Positions 25,102 to 34,376 of a stretch of DNA of 59,626 nt are shown here, in pieces. A program made the position numbers and the translations under genes. The notes beneath the pieces were generated by a model, which worked only from the letters and a program-made list of their open reading frames with translations, was not told the DNA's origin and did not search any database. Origin of the DNA: Bacilli bacterium (GTDB taxonomy: Bacteria > Bacillota_I > Bacilli_A > ML615J-28 > CAG-698); contig JAFZWP010000002.1 in NCBI GenBank assembly GCA_017617065.1, positions 1 through 59,626 on the forward strand. Direction: 5' to 3'. Position 1 is the stretch's first letter. Each line of letters starts with the position of its first letter.

Positions 25102-27392
25102 AAGTAAAGCAAATAATTGAAATATTAACAGAAAAACATATTGCTTGTGGAAATTTATTAGATATATTGGACAATGTTGATATCAAGGCCGATATGGAAA
25201 CAGAGATTGAGCCTGATGTTTTGAAAAAGTTAAGCAAGTTTTATAAAACTGATATAAAAGTTGCTAAACCTAAAAAAGAACCAAAACCAGAACCAACTCC
25301 TGCTCCAGCACCTGCTCCTGAGCCAGAAGTTAAACCTGTTGAAGAAAAGAAGGTTGAAGCTCCTGCTCCAAAAGAGGGTAAGGATGAACCTAAGAAAGAA
25401 GAGCCTAAAAAGGAAAAAGTAAAAGTTAAAGAGCCTGAAGCAAAAGAAGAAGCTAAACCTGCTCCTAAAAAAGAAGAACCAAAAGCTAAAGAGCCTGAAG
25501 TTGAATTATCTAGAGTATATGATGATACATATGAGGAATATGAAGCACCTAAGAAAGAATATACACGTTTAAAGAACGTTAAAAAGAACAAAGCTAAAGG
25601 TGTTAAGAATCGTCAAGCCAACGTACCTATCAAGAAAGAAAAAGATGCTAAGATCTTATACTTTTCTGAGGGTATGACAGTAGGCAAAGTAGCAAGTGTT
25701 TTAGGTCTTGGTCAAGGTCAAATCGTTAGTCAACTTGTTTCACTAGGAATTATGGCATCTTTATCAGAAGTAATTGATAGAGAAACTGTAGAATTACTTG
25801 CTGTTGAAGCGGGATTTGAAGTTAAAGACGAAATCGAAACAGATATCACTAAGTTTGAACAAATGGATTTTGAAGATAGTGAAGATATGCTTGAAGAAAG
25901 ACCAGCAATTGTTACTATCATGGGTCATGTTGACCATGGTAAAACTTCACTTCTTGATAAGATTCGTAAGAGCCACGTAGCTTTAGGAGAAGCTGGCGGA
26001 ATCACACAAGCAATTGGTGCATACCAAGTAACACATAATGGTAAATTAATTACATTTATTGATACTCCAGGTCATGCAGCATTCACAGAAATGAGAGCAC
26101 GTGGTGCGCAAGTGACTGATATCGTAGTATTAGTAGTCGCTGCCGATGATGGTGTAATGCCACAAACAATTGAAGCTATTCAACATGCTAAAGCAGCTAA
26201 TGTTCCTATCATTGTAGCAATTAACAAGATGGATAAAGCCGGTGCTAATCCTGATCGTGTAAAACAAGAATTAGCAGCTCATGACTTGTTAGCTGAAGAT
26301 TGGGGTGGAAAAACAATATTCGTACCAATCAGTGCTAAAGTAGGAACTGGTATTGATGATTTACTAGAAATGATTTTATTAGTTGCTGAAATGAATGAAT
26401 ACAAAGCGAACCCTAATAGATTAGGTAGTGGGTATGTACTTGAATCTCGTCTAGAAAAAGGTAGAGGAGTTGTTGCAAGTATCCTAGTAAGAAATGGATC
26501 AGTTAAAGTTGGAGACCCAATTGTAGCTGGTAATACATATGGTAAGATTAGAGCAATGCAAGATGAAAATAGAGTTAACTTAAAAGTAGCTTTACCATCT
26601 AAAGCAGTCGAAATTACAGGCCTAGTTGATATTCCTAGCGCTGGGGATCATTTCATGGTATTTGAAGATGAAAGAACTACTAGATTAGTAGCAGAACAAA
26701 GAGCAATGCGTGCTGCCCAAGCTGCTAAAGCTGGCGTTAAAGCAGTAAGCTTAGCAACCATGTTTGATGATCTAGAAGGTGGAACAAAAGAACTTAACTT
26801 AATCGTTAAGGCCGATGTTCAAGGATCAATCGAAGCAATTACAGGTTCACTAGAAAAACTTGATATTGAAGGAACTAAAGTAAATGTTATTGGAACTGGC
26901 GTAGGTGCAGTTACAGATAACGATATCGCACTAGCTATTCCATCTAAAGCTGTTATCATTGGCTTTAACGTTAGACCTAATAGTACTATTATGGATAACG
27001 CTAAACAAAAAGGTATTGAAATTAGATTATATAATGTAATTTATAAACTAATTGAAGATATCGAAGCAGCCTTAAAAGGATTACTTGATCCAGTATATGA
27101 AGAAAAAGTTGTTGGTGAAGCAGAAGTTAGATCTACATTCCATGCATCTAAAGTTGGTACAATCGCTGGATGCTATGTTAACAATGGTGTTATCACAAGA
27201 GGTGCTAACTGCAGACTTGTAAGAGATGGAATTGTTGTATTTACATCAACTGTAGCATCACTTAAACATTATCAAGATGATATTAAAGAAGCCAATAAAG
27301 GATATGAATGCGGTCTTACAATCGAAAACTATAATGATATTAAAGTTGGCGATATTGTAGAAACATATATCTTAGAAAAGGTTACTTTATAG
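25098..27392 (+). CDS. infB: Translation initiation factor IF-2
   Basis: The 764-residue protein has a short N-terminal helical domain, a ~100-residue linker (residues ~50-150) made almost wholly of Lys, Glu, Pro and Ala, and the conserved IF-2 core: G1 [11 protein letters not shown] (near residue 275), G3 DTPGH, G4 NKMD, then domains II, III and the fMet-tRNA-binding C2 domain. It places initiator tRNA on the 30S subunit. I chose the ATG at 25098 because GGAGG lies upstream and the start overlaps the ylxQ stop; a start at 25062 would lie inside ylxQ. Confidence 0.98.
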   Translation: MKVKQIIEILTEKHIACGNLLDILDNVDIKADMETEIEPDVLKKLSKFYKTDIKVAKPKKEPKPEPTPAPAPAPEPEVKPVEEKKVEAPAPKEGKDEPKKEEPKKEKVKVKEPEAKEEAKPAPKKEEPKAKEPEVELSRVYDDTYEEYEAPKKEYTRLKNVKKNKAKGVKNRQANVPIKKEKDAKILYFSEGMTVGKVASVLGLGQGQIVSQLVSLGIMASLSEVIDRETVELLAVEAGFEVKDEIETDITKFEQMDFEDSEDMLEERPAIVTIMGHVDHGKTSLLDKIRKSHVALGEAGGITQAIGAYQVTHNGKLITFIDTPGHAAFTEMRARGAQVTDIVVLVVAADDGVMPQTIEAIQHAKAANVPIIVAINKMDKAGANPDRVKQELAAHDLLAEDWGGKTIFVPISAKVGTGIDDLLEMILLVAEMNEYKANPNRLGSGYVLESRLEKGRGVVASILVRNGSVKVGDPIVAGNTYGKIRAMQDENRVNLKVALPSKAVEITGLVDIPSAGDHFMVFEDERTTRLVAEQRAMRAAQAAKAGVKAVSLATMFDDLEGGTKELNLIVKADVQGSIEAITGSLEKLDIEGTKVNVIGTGVGAVTDNDIALAIPSKAVIIGFNVRPNSTIMDNAKQKGIEIRLYNVIYKLIEDIEAALKGLLDPVYEEKVVGEAEVRSTFHASKVGTIAGCYVNNGVITRGANCRLVRDGIVVFTSTVASLKHYQDDIKEANKGYECGLTIENYNDIKVGDIVETYILEKVTL

Positions 27393-27401
27393 GAGCAAAA
27401 T

Positions 27402-27743
27402 ATGGCTTTTAAGAAAGAAAGATTAGAAAAGATTATAGCTAGAGAAACTAGCCAAATATTATTTAGCGAAGTAAAAGACCAAAGATTAAAACTAGTTACT
27501 ATTACTAATGTAAACTTAACTGGTGATTTATCAATTGCTACTATTTTTTATACTGTTTATGGTGATGAATTAGTAAAAGAAGATACTTCTAAAGCATTAG
27601 AAGAAGCTAAAGGATTTATTAGATTAAATCTAGGCCATAGAATAGAAGTTAAAAAAGTTCCAGAACTTAGATTTAAATATGATGAATCATTCGAACAAGG
27701 TAATCGTATTGAAGATATTTTAAAAGGATTAAATCAAAACTAA
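27402..27743 (+). CDS. rbfA: Ribosome-binding factor A
   Basis: The 113-residue KH-like protein starts with ERLEKIIARETSQIL and contains the VKKVPELRFKYDESFEQGNRI signature. It binds 16S helix 1 during late 30S maturation. AGGAGC precedes the start. Last gene of the conserved infB operon segment. Confidence 0.96.
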   Translation: MAFKKERLEKIIARETSQILFSEVKDQRLKLVTITNVNLTGDLSIATIFYTVYGDELVKEDTSKALEEAKGFIRLNLGHRIEVKKVPELRFKYDESFEQGNRIEDILKGLNQN

Positions 27744-27744
27744 A

Positions 27745-29478
27745 ATGAACGAGAAATTTAAAGATAAATTAGCTACAATTCCTGCTAAACCTGGTTGTTA
27801 CCAGATGAAGGATAAAGATGGCGTAATTATTTATGTTGGTAAAGCTAAAAATTTACATAATCGTGTTAGTAGTTATTTTATCGGTTCTCATGATTATAAA
27901 ACTACTAAGATGGTTAGTTTAATTGATGATTTTGAATATATCATTACATCAAGTGAATTAGAAGCTTTCATCTTAGAGAATAACTTAATTAAAAAATATG
28001 ATCCTAAATATAATATTTTAGCTACCGATGATAAAACATATCCATATATTTGTTTAACTAATGAAGTCCATCCTCGACTAATTTATACTAGGAGCGTAAA
28101 CAAGAAGTTAGGCAAATATTATGGCCCCTATCCAAATGCCTATTCTTGTAAGATGGTTTGCGAAAAACTTAATAAATTATATCCTTTGAGAAAATGTAGA
28201 AACATTCCGAAAAAAGAATGTTTGTATTATCATTTACATCAGTGTCTTGCTCCTTGCATTAATAAAATAGATGCTAATGCATACGAAGAATACAAGCAGC
28301 ATATCGATAATTTATTAAGCGGAAAAGCCAAAGATGAAATTAATTATTTAACTAATCAAATGAATAAAGCAAGCGAAGAGCTTGATTTTGAAAAAGCAAT
28401 TGAACTTAGAAATCTAATTGAAGATCTTAAAGTTGTCATTCAAAAACAAAATATGGAAGGCTATTTAGAAGATAGCGATATATTTGGTTATTATTTAAAT
28501 GAAGAATTTGTATCTATTCAAGTATTCCATTTGCGTGAAGGCAAGATCTTAGAAAGAAATGGATATTTATACGATAGAATTGGTGATGGTAAAGAAATCT
28601 TTTATGATTTCGTAGTTAAGTTTTATTTAGATTTAAACAATCCATTTCCAAAAAATATTTATATTTTAGATGGTGAAGCAGATGAGATAGCAAGCCTAAT
28701 TAAGCATTCTGTTATAATTCCTAAAAAAGGTAAATATAAAGAGTTGATGAATTTGGTTTGTGAAAATGCGAAGAATAAGATTGAAGAGATTATCAAAAAG
28801 CGTGATATTGATTACAAGAAAAGTGGCGGAGCAGTAGAAGAATTAAGTAATCTTTTAGACTTACCTTACTTAAAAGTAATTGAAGCATTTGATAACTCTA
28901 ATATCAATGGTGCTAGTCCAGTTAGCGCAATGGTAGCATTTGTGGATGGGAAGAAAGCGCCAAAACTATATCGTAGGTTTAAAGTTAAAACAGTAGAAGG
29001 CGCTAACGATGCTGCCACAATGTTTGAAGTAGTATCAAGACGTTATAAAGATTTGGAAAACAATCCTAATTTAATAATTATGGATGGTGGTGAAATACAA
29101 GTAAATAGTTGCTTAAATGCACTTAATCAACTTGGTAGATCAATTCCCGTTTTAGGATTAGTTAAAGATGATAAGCATCAAACTAGAGCCTTATACTATG
29201 AAGGTAAAGAAATAGTAATTGATAAGAATTCGTATACATTTAAATTACTATATGAAATACAAGAAGAAGTGCATCGTTATGCAATTAGTTATTTCCATTC
29301 TGCTCATACTAAAAATATGATTTATTCAAAACTAGAATCAATCAAAGGAATTGGCAAAGTCAAAAGAGAAAAAATATTGTATTTAGTAGGATCTAATACA
29401 TTTAAAGAAGATTTAAAAAGTCTTCATCTAAGTGATGAACAAATAGAAGAAATAGATAAAATTTTTAAGAACAGGTAA
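27745..29478 (+). CDS. uvrC: Excinuclease ABC subunit C
   Basis: The 577-residue protein has the GIY-YIG nuclease at the N-terminus (PGCYQMKD...IIYVGKAKNL), a UVR coiled-coil domain (residues ~195-230), an RNase-H-like C-terminal nuclease (around AMVAFVDGKKAPKLYRRF) and tandem HhH motifs (IKGIGKVKREKIL). It makes the two incisions of nucleotide excision repair. It follows rbfA by one base and lacks a strong RBS, implying coupled translation. Confidence 0.97.
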   Translation: MNEKFKDKLATIPAKPGCYQMKDKDGVIIYVGKAKNLHNRVSSYFIGSHDYKTTKMVSLIDDFEYIITSSELEAFILENNLIKKYDPKYNILATDDKTYPYICLTNEVHPRLIYTRSVNKKLGKYYGPYPNAYSCKMVCEKLNKLYPLRKCRNIPKKECLYYHLHQCLAPCINKIDANAYEEYKQHIDNLLSGKAKDEINYLTNQMNKASEELDFEKAIELRNLIEDLKVVIQKQNMEGYLEDSDIFGYYLNEEFVSIQVFHLREGKILERNGYLYDRIGDGKEIFYDFVVKFYLDLNNPFPKNIYILDGEADEIASLIKHSVIIPKKGKYKELMNLVCENAKNKIEEIIKKRDIDYKKSGGAVEELSNLLDLPYLKVIEAFDNSNINGASPVSAMVAFVDGKKAPKLYRRFKVKTVEGANDAATMFEVVSRRYKDLENNPNLIIMDGGEIQVNSCLNALNQLGRSIPVLGLVKDDKHQTRALYYEGKEIVIDKNSYTFKLLYEIQEEVHRYAISYFHSAHTKNMIYSKLESIKGIGKVKREKILYLVGSNTFKEDLKSLHLSDEQIEEIDKIFKNR

Positions 29479-29483
29479 GAGAA

Positions 29484-30338
29484 ATGAGAGTTTACGGAAG
29501 AATTCAAAAACTTAATGTAAAGAATAGAACACTTGGCGTAATTGTCGATGGCAAGATAGTTTATGTTCATATGACTAATAGAGTCTTAAAAGAATTTAAA
29601 GCATATCTAACTAAAAAGACATATGTTATTTTAGAAGCTACCGATGAAAAAGTAGTTATTGAAAACATTGCATGTTTAACACTTGACTACTTTATTAAAA
29701 TAATGGTTCCAAGTGGAAAGTATACAAAAGTATACTTTGATATTAATGATATTAAAAATGAAATTAAAACTTTAGTAAACTCAATAAATTATAAAATGTT
29801 CTTAGATTTAGAATTTAGTTGGCCTGTTCCATATTCTCATATGCCAGCAGAGATTCTTCAATATGGTTATGTAATAGAAGATAAAGATGGTAATGTAGTA
29901 GAACAAGGATCTTCCCTTGTTAGACCTTTAAGAAATACTTCATTAAATAAAGGTACGTTAGAATTCCTTCACCATGAATATAGTGATTTTGATAACGCTT
30001 GCCCATATATTGAGTTTTATCAATTAATGGAAAGTTTAATTGAAAAGTATGATCCTAAGATTATCGCATGGGGTAGAAATGATATCATTACTTTAGAAAA
30101 GTCATTTAAGATTAATCATTTACATCCTCTAGATATTAGAAGAAGATATATTAACTTAATGCAAGTAATGAAGAATTATTATAATTATAAAAAAGAAATG
30201 GGCCTCTTTGCTACATACCAAGAATTAACAGGTGGTGAAGAACAAGACCAAGCCCATGATGCTTATGAAGATGCTAAGATTGCTCAAGAAATCTTCGATA
30301 TCTTTAAAGCAAATATTAATAAAGAAGATATTCTTTAA
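29484..30338 (+). CDS. DEDDh (DnaQ-like) 3'-5' exonuclease with extra N-terminal domain
   Basis: Residues ~105-280 of 284 form an exonuclease fold: FLDLEFSW supplies the first Asp-Glu pair (D108, E110), IIAWGRND carries the middle Asp, and QAHDAYEDAKIA gives the final His...Asp pair of the DEDDh class. The N-terminal ~100 residues look like a small beta domain plus linker that I cannot assign. Relatives include KapD- and ERI-1-type RNA exonucleases, so RNA trimming is possible. It follows uvrC by 5 bases. Substrate unknown. Confidence 0.75.
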   Translation: MRVYGRIQKLNVKNRTLGVIVDGKIVYVHMTNRVLKEFKAYLTKKTYVILEATDEKVVIENIACLTLDYFIKIMVPSGKYTKVYFDINDIKNEIKTLVNSINYKMFLDLEFSWPVPYSHMPAEILQYGYVIEDKDGNVVEQGSSLVRPLRNTSLNKGTLEFLHHEYSDFDNACPYIEFYQLMESLIEKYDPKIIAWGRNDIITLEKSFKINHLHPLDIRRRYINLMQVMKNYYNYKKEMGLFATYQELTGGEEQDQAHDAYEDAKIAQEIFDIFKANINKEDIL

Positions 30339-30343
30339 AAATT

Positions 30344-30375
30344 AAAAAAGCCCGAGTAAAATCGGACTTTTTTTA
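30344..30375. terminator. Bidirectional terminator
   Basis: AAAAAAGCCCGA-loop-TCGGACTTTTTT. One pair mismatches on the plus strand and becomes a G-U wobble on the minus strand, so it may favour the minus-strand rnj gene. Confidence 0.8.
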
Positions 30376-30380
30376 ATTGA

Positions 30381-32027
30381 CTAAATGTCTAAAATTGTTG
30401 TTATTATCATTGGACGTCGATCTATTTCTTCATCTAAGAAATTGATGATTTCGTTATTAATTAAACCTTGTGCATATGCCTTATTATATTCTTTAGTAGA
30501 AGCTATATATTGTTTTAATTTGTCAGCTGCTTTGAATTTTACTTTAGATAGAATGAAGCTAGAATCTTTAGCATATACAAAACCAATAGTATTTAGAATT
30601 GGTAATTCTACAACTTTCTCTTTATTTAACATAAAGACAATAGATATCATTCCTTCTTCAGATAACATTCTTCTTTCTTTTATAGTAGCACCATTGATGA
30701 TTTCATCGTTATTATCAATGAATAAATTATCAGCATATACTTTACCACTAATGCTTGCTTTAGTTTTAGATAATTCTAAAACATCGCCGTTTTCCATAAT
30801 GAAGCAATTTTCTTTAGGAATTCCTGCTTCAATTGCTAAATCTACATGCGTTTTAAGCATTGCATATTCACCATGGATTGGCATAAAGAATTTAGGCTTA
30901 ACGATCTGAAGCATCAATTTTAATTCTTCTTTGCTAGCGTGTCCTGAAGTATGAGTATCTAGAAGCGGACTGTTTGCAATTACGCTAGCTCCTGCCTTGT
31001 ATAAGTTATTAACGATTTTATTAATACTTGCTTGGTTACCAGGGATTATAGAAGAAGAAAATATAATTGTATCGCCTTTTGTAACTTTGATGTAAGGATG
31101 ACTTCCTGTAGCAATTCTTGATAGAGCTGCTAAAGGTTCACCTTGAGATCCAGTACATAAAATTACAATTTTGTTATCAGGTAAGAATGTATAATCTTTT
31201 AAATCTACAAATATATCATCACTTGCATGAATGTAGCCCATTTCACGAGCTACACTTATAGTTTTAACCATTGATCTACCAATGACTACTAACTTTCTAC
31301 CATTTTCAATGCAAGCTTTCACAATTTGATCTACGCGATATACGTTAGATGCGAATGTGGATATAATGATACGGCCTTTAATCTGCGAAAAGATTGTAGA
31401 GAGGTTTTCTCCAATTACTTTTTCTGATGGTGATAAGTGATTAACTATCGCATTAGTACTATCTGATAAAAGTAGTGTAACACCACTTGAAGAATACTTT
31501 GATAATTTATCAAATTCAGTTCCAGGCCCGATTGGTGTTAAATCAAATTTGAAATCACCTGTATGTAAAATATAGCCAATCTTTGTTTTAAATGCGATAC
31601 CAAATGAATCAGGAATTGAGTGTGTAGTTCTAAAGAAACTAACTTCAAAATTATTAAACTTAAATACTGATTCACTATTGTATTCTATAATATCTATAGT
31701 AAGGTTAGTGTATTCTGAAAATTTGTTTTTAATTAACCCTAAGGCTAGACCTGTAGCATAAATTTTAGGCTTTGTTAAGTATTGAAATAAAAATGGTAGG
31801 CCTCCAATATGATCTTCATGACCATGGGTAATAAAGATACCTACTATTTTTTCTTCATTTTCTTTTAAATATGTAACATCAGGAAATATATAATTAATTC
31901 CATATGCACTATCAGGGAATAAAATCCCTGAATCTACAACAGCAATCTCATCTCCTGCTTCAATTGCATACATATTTTTGCCTACTTCACCAAGCCCTCC
32001 TAAGGCAAATACTTTCACATTATTCAT
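30381..32027 (-). CDS. rnj: Ribonuclease J
   Basis: The ~548-residue metallo-beta-lactamase/beta-CASP protein has the metal motif THGHEDHIGG, starts VKVFALGGLGEVGKNMYAIE like all RNase J proteins, and carries the later GSQGEP and HTSGHASKEE motifs. It combines endonuclease and 5'-3' exonuclease activity in mRNA decay and rRNA maturation. I place the start at the second ATG (32027), 8 bases after GAGG; the ATG at 32030 is nearly as likely. It overlaps the end of def, so the two are translationally coupled. Confidence 0.97.
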   Translation of the reverse strand: MNNVKVFALGGLGEVGKNMYAIEAGDEIAVVDSGILFPDSAYGINYIFPDVTYLKENEEKIVGIFITHGHEDHIGGLPFLFQYLTKPKIYATGLALGLIKNKFSEYTNLTIDIIEYNSESVFKFNNFEVSFFRTTHSIPDSFGIAFKTKIGYILHTGDFKFDLTPIGPGTEFDKLSKYSSSGVTLLLSDSTNAIVNHLSPSEKVIGENLSTIFSQIKGRIIISTFASNVYRVDQIVKACIENGRKLVVIGRSMVKTISVAREMGYIHASDDIFVDLKDYTFLPDNKIVILCTGSQGEPLAALSRIATGSHPYIKVTKGDTIIFSSSIIPGNQASINKIVNNLYKAGASVIANSPLLDTHTSGHASKEELKLMLQIVKPKFFMPIHGEYAMLKTHVDLAIEAGIPKENCFIMENGDVLELSKTKASISGKVYADNLFIDNNDEIINGATIKERRMLSEEGMISIVFMLNKEKVVELPILNTIGFVYAKDSSFILSKVKFKAADKLKQYIASTKEYNKAYAQGLINNEIINFLDEEIDRRPMIITTILDI

Positions 32028-32607
32028 CATCTTCACCTCTAAATATTACTGGAGTAGAATTTGATGGAACATAGAAAGGATTAGTTTTATTGATATGATC
32101 GTAGAATAATCTACCAAATAAATGATCATATTCGTGTTGGAAGACGATCGCAATATATCCTTTAAGTCTTAGAGTGGTCTCTTTTACTTCATGTGTAACA
32201 GGATCAAGTAAATGACATTTTGCAGATAGTCTAGCTGCACGATGAATGTAACCTTTATATACTTTATCAATTGATAAACATCCTTCACCTTGTTTCAAAT
32301 ATGTTAGTTGTTCTGAAGATGATATAATTTTAGGATTAATTACTAAATATGTATGATCTTCACCTTTTTCATCAAAAGCAAGAATGGCAAACATTTGCTT
32401 TAGGATATCGATTTGTGGAGCAGCTAGACCAACACCTGGTCTAATTTTATACTTCTTCACAAAGTCTTCATCATATCCATTTTGCAAATATTCATACATC
32501 GAAAGTAATGTATTTTTATCTTCTTCACTTAGAGGTAACTCTACAGGGACTGATAATCTTCGTAAATCTGGATTGTCATCTTTTATAATATCTTTAGCAA
32601 GTAACAT
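32020..32607 (-). CDS. def: Peptide deformylase
   Basis: The three metal-site motifs are intact: GVGLAAPQI, EGCLSI and QHEYDH. The 195-residue length fits the type-2 deformylases of Gram-positive bacteria, with the usual insertion between motifs 1 and 2. It removes the formyl group from nascent proteins. It is upstream of and overlaps rnj. GGTGAAATATT lies before the start. Confidence 0.96.
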   Translation of the reverse strand: MLLAKDIIKDDNPDLRRLSVPVELPLSEEDKNTLLSMYEYLQNGYDEDFVKKYKIRPGVGLAAPQIDILKQMFAILAFDEKGEDHTYLVINPKIISSSEQLTYLKQGEGCLSIDKVYKGYIHRAARLSAKCHLLDPVTHEVKETTLRLKGYIAIVFQHEYDHLFGRLFYDHINKTNPFYVPSNSTPVIFRGEDDE

Positions 32608-32721
32608 AATATTTCACCCGTATCAATTGTACTAAAATAATTCTTTTTTTACAAGTTAATAGCATATTTTTCGCACTTATAAAACTGGATAAAAATGATT
32701 GTAAAAAAAAGATTATTTCAC

Positions 32722-32750
32722 TTTACTATTGAGCGCTTTTTTTGTAAAAT
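32722..32750 (+). promoter_or_regulatory. Promoter of the nuclease/ABC operon
   Basis: TTTACT (32722-32727)-N17-TAAAAT (32745-32750) places the transcript start near 32757, at the 5' edge of the structured leader. The 333-base gap between def and the next gene holds this promoter and the leader; I see no ORF in it. Confidence 0.55.
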
Positions 32751-32756
32751 GTATAT

Positions 32757-32924
32757 GTAAGTAATTTGCTATTTATTTATGGAAAAGGATGCCAGAATGA
32801 CTCTTTTATTAACCTATACATGTGAATATACTTACCAAACAGCTTATAGCAATCTATAGGCCTTTTAAGGCAACAAATTATTAGTCAAATAGCAGATGCA
32901 CATTTGGCTAATTTTTATTTTTTT
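32757..32924 (+). ncRNA. Structured leader RNA with P1/terminator switch
   Basis: ATTTGCTATTT (32764-32774) can pair with AAATAGCAGAT (32887-32897), an 11-bp closing stem with one G-U. The 3' strand of that stem overlaps a terminator: TTAGTCAAAT (32881-32890) pairs with ATTTGGCTAA (32902-32911), followed by a T-run to 32924. The two cannot form together. Inside the closing stem, CTTATAG-CAAT-CTATAGG (32843-32860) is a clean hairpin, AAAAGG (32783-32788) can pair with CCTTTT (32861-32866), and GTAAGTA (32757-32763) can pair with TACTTAC (32829-32835). This is the architecture of a transcription-terminating riboswitch. I could not match it to T-box, SAM, TPP, FMN, lysine, purine, M-box, c-di-GMP or c-di-AMP consensus features. 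Confidence 0.6.
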
Positions 32925-32940
32925 AGGGATGGTGAAAATT

Positions 32941-33168
32941 ATGTTTAGTACAATTGCATTCGCATTAGGCAAAGCAGATCTAATTTTGCTTATAATCATC
33001 TTAGTAATAATTGCTGGTGGTGTTGGAATTTATTTCTTAATCCCAGTTATTAATCGTAAGCAGTATAAACAAATGCGTGACAATCTAGAAAAAAGAGAAG
33101 CAGCATTTAAATCTAGTGCGCTTCATCATTCGACTGAAGCAAAGCCTGGTGAAAATAAAGAAGATTAA
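32941..33168 (+). CDS. Small membrane protein, first gene of the operon
   Basis: The 75-residue product has one strong hydrophobic helix (residues ~12-35, LILLIIILVIIAGGVGIYFL) followed by a charged, probably helical tail, YajC- or YneF-like in layout, without convincing similarity to either. GGATGGTGA precedes the ATG at 32941. The earlier starts in the same frame (32896 and 32929) lie in or just behind the terminator. It is the first reading frame behind the switch-like leader and ends 2 bases before the next gene. Confidence 0.65.
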   Translation: MFSTIAFALGKADLILLIIILVIIAGGVGIYFLIPVINRKQYKQMRDNLEKREAAFKSSALHHSTEAKPGENKED

Positions 33169-33170
33169 AT

Positions 33171-34376
33171 ATGTCTAAAGGCGCAAAGATCGTAATAAAT
33201 ATCGTCTACTATGCGGCTACGTTTGTAATAGGTTTATTCTTAGCAATATCCTTGCCGGCTATAATGATTTATAATAATTCACTAAGTGATGTTAAGAATT
33301 CACTTGAGTCTGGTAATTATGAAAGAGCAATGATGCACATCGGTGGATATTTTGATAAGAATTATATTTACTTAGATAATAATTCTGATGTAGCAGATGT
33401 AGTGATGTTTAATGCATTAACTCTTGTATATAATTCAGGAGAAGACGATAAGACAGCTGATGAAACTAAAGTACATAAAGCATATTGTGGATATATGTTC
33501 AATATGAAAAGTACTTATAATACTGCTGGTAAACTTGATGCTAATCAAACAGCATTATTAATCTACGATAAAGATGGAGAAATCCATCGATATGAGTTGC
33601 TTGATTATGATGTAGATAATGATGGAGAGGTTGATTCAGTTGCTACTCAAAGCAGTTTTGATTTCATCTTTTTTGAAATACCATATGAGGAAACTACAAC
33701 TGTCAGTAAGTTAGAATTTGTTTCCAAAGATGGTAGCATTTATAAAACTATAACATTTGACAATTATTTAAGGTTTGATGAACAATTCTTCCAAGATGTT
33801 AATAGTTTTATGGAAGAATACAATCGTGATTATAATTCCAATGAATTAGATAACTTAGATAAAGAACTTAGAAATAATGATAGTTATGTAATGAGTTCTA
33901 ATAGTGATATTATTAAAAATGTTAATCGTAAAGTTGCTTTATATGTAGTGTTATATTTTGTAGCTATATATTTAATAGGCGATTCACTATTTGGATTTAA
34001 GTTTGTAATTAGAGGAGTTAAATGGATTATTAGAAAAGTATCAAAGAGAGAAGAAACTGATACAGTCCATATACGAGAAGTAATTGAAGATATGCATTGT
34101 ATGCTTACGATGAAGTTGGAAGATAGAATTGATGCTGACTTAGAAGTAACCATTACATATGCTAATAGTAAAGAAGAAATTAAACTTACTTTAAATAAAG
34201 AAAATAACTACACAGCATCAAAGAGAGTTGTGGCAGGTACATATACATATCAAGGGGTTAAGATTAGTGAAGGTTATGAAATAGTTAATCCTTTGGACAA
34301 ATTGGTTTTAACAAGTTTTTCTGAAGAAGTTGTTATTAAAATAAATAAAATAAAGGAGAATAGGGATGAAAATTAG
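33171..34376 (+). CDS. Bitopic membrane protein, unknown
   Basis: The 401-residue product has an N-terminal helix (residues ~10-33), an extracytoplasmic region of ~230 residues, a second helix (~262-282) and a ~110-residue C-terminal domain with beta character. An acidic stretch DYDVDNDGEVDSV resembles a calcium-binding loop, which would fit a surface partner of a Ca-dependent nuclease; this is speculative. It overlaps the ABC ATPase gene by 11 bases, so it is part of the transport operon. No known family recognised. Confidence 0.65.
   Translation: MSKGAKIVINIVYYAATFVIGLFLAISLPAIMIYNNSLSDVKNSLESGNYERAMMHIGGYFDKNYIYLDNNSDVADVVMFNALTLVYNSGEDDKTADETKVHKAYCGYMFNMKSTYNTAGKLDANQTALLIYDKDGEIHRYELLDYDVDNDGEVDSVATQSSFDFIFFEIPYEETTTVSKLEFVSKDGSIYKTITFDNYLRFDEQFFQDVNSFMEEYNRDYNSNELDNLDKELRNNDSYVMSSNSDIIKNVNRKVALYVVLYFVAIYLIGDSLFGFKFVIRGVKWIIRKVSKREETDTVHIREVIEDMHCMLTMKLEDRIDADLEVTITYANSKEEIKLTLNKENNYTASKRVVAGTYTYQGVKISEGYEIVNPLDKLVLTSFSEEVVIKINKIKENRDEN

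Noticed and set aside
25260..25550. Tandem repeat element or mobile insertion in infB
   Set aside because: The Lys/Glu/Pro/Ala-rich linker is low-complexity protein sequence typical of IF-2 N-termini, not a DNA-level repeat or insertion.
25241..25591. Minus-strand open frame rich in Ser and Phe opposite infB
   Set aside because: It is a shadow of the Lys/Glu/Pro-rich IF-2 linker, with composition explained by the opposite strand and no RBS or homologue.
30385..30909. 174-codon plus-strand frame opposite rnj
   Set aside because: It mirrors a strongly conserved RNase J coding region and has no supporting RBS or recognisable domain.
32757..32924. Known riboswitch, T-box, tRNA or housekeeping RNA (6S, SRP, RNase P, tmRNA)
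   Set aside because: I saw no T-box AGGGUGG sequence, no SRP GGAAGCAG loop, no RNase P GAGGAAAGUCC and no tRNA acceptor/T-loop pattern. A covariance search is still the decisive test.
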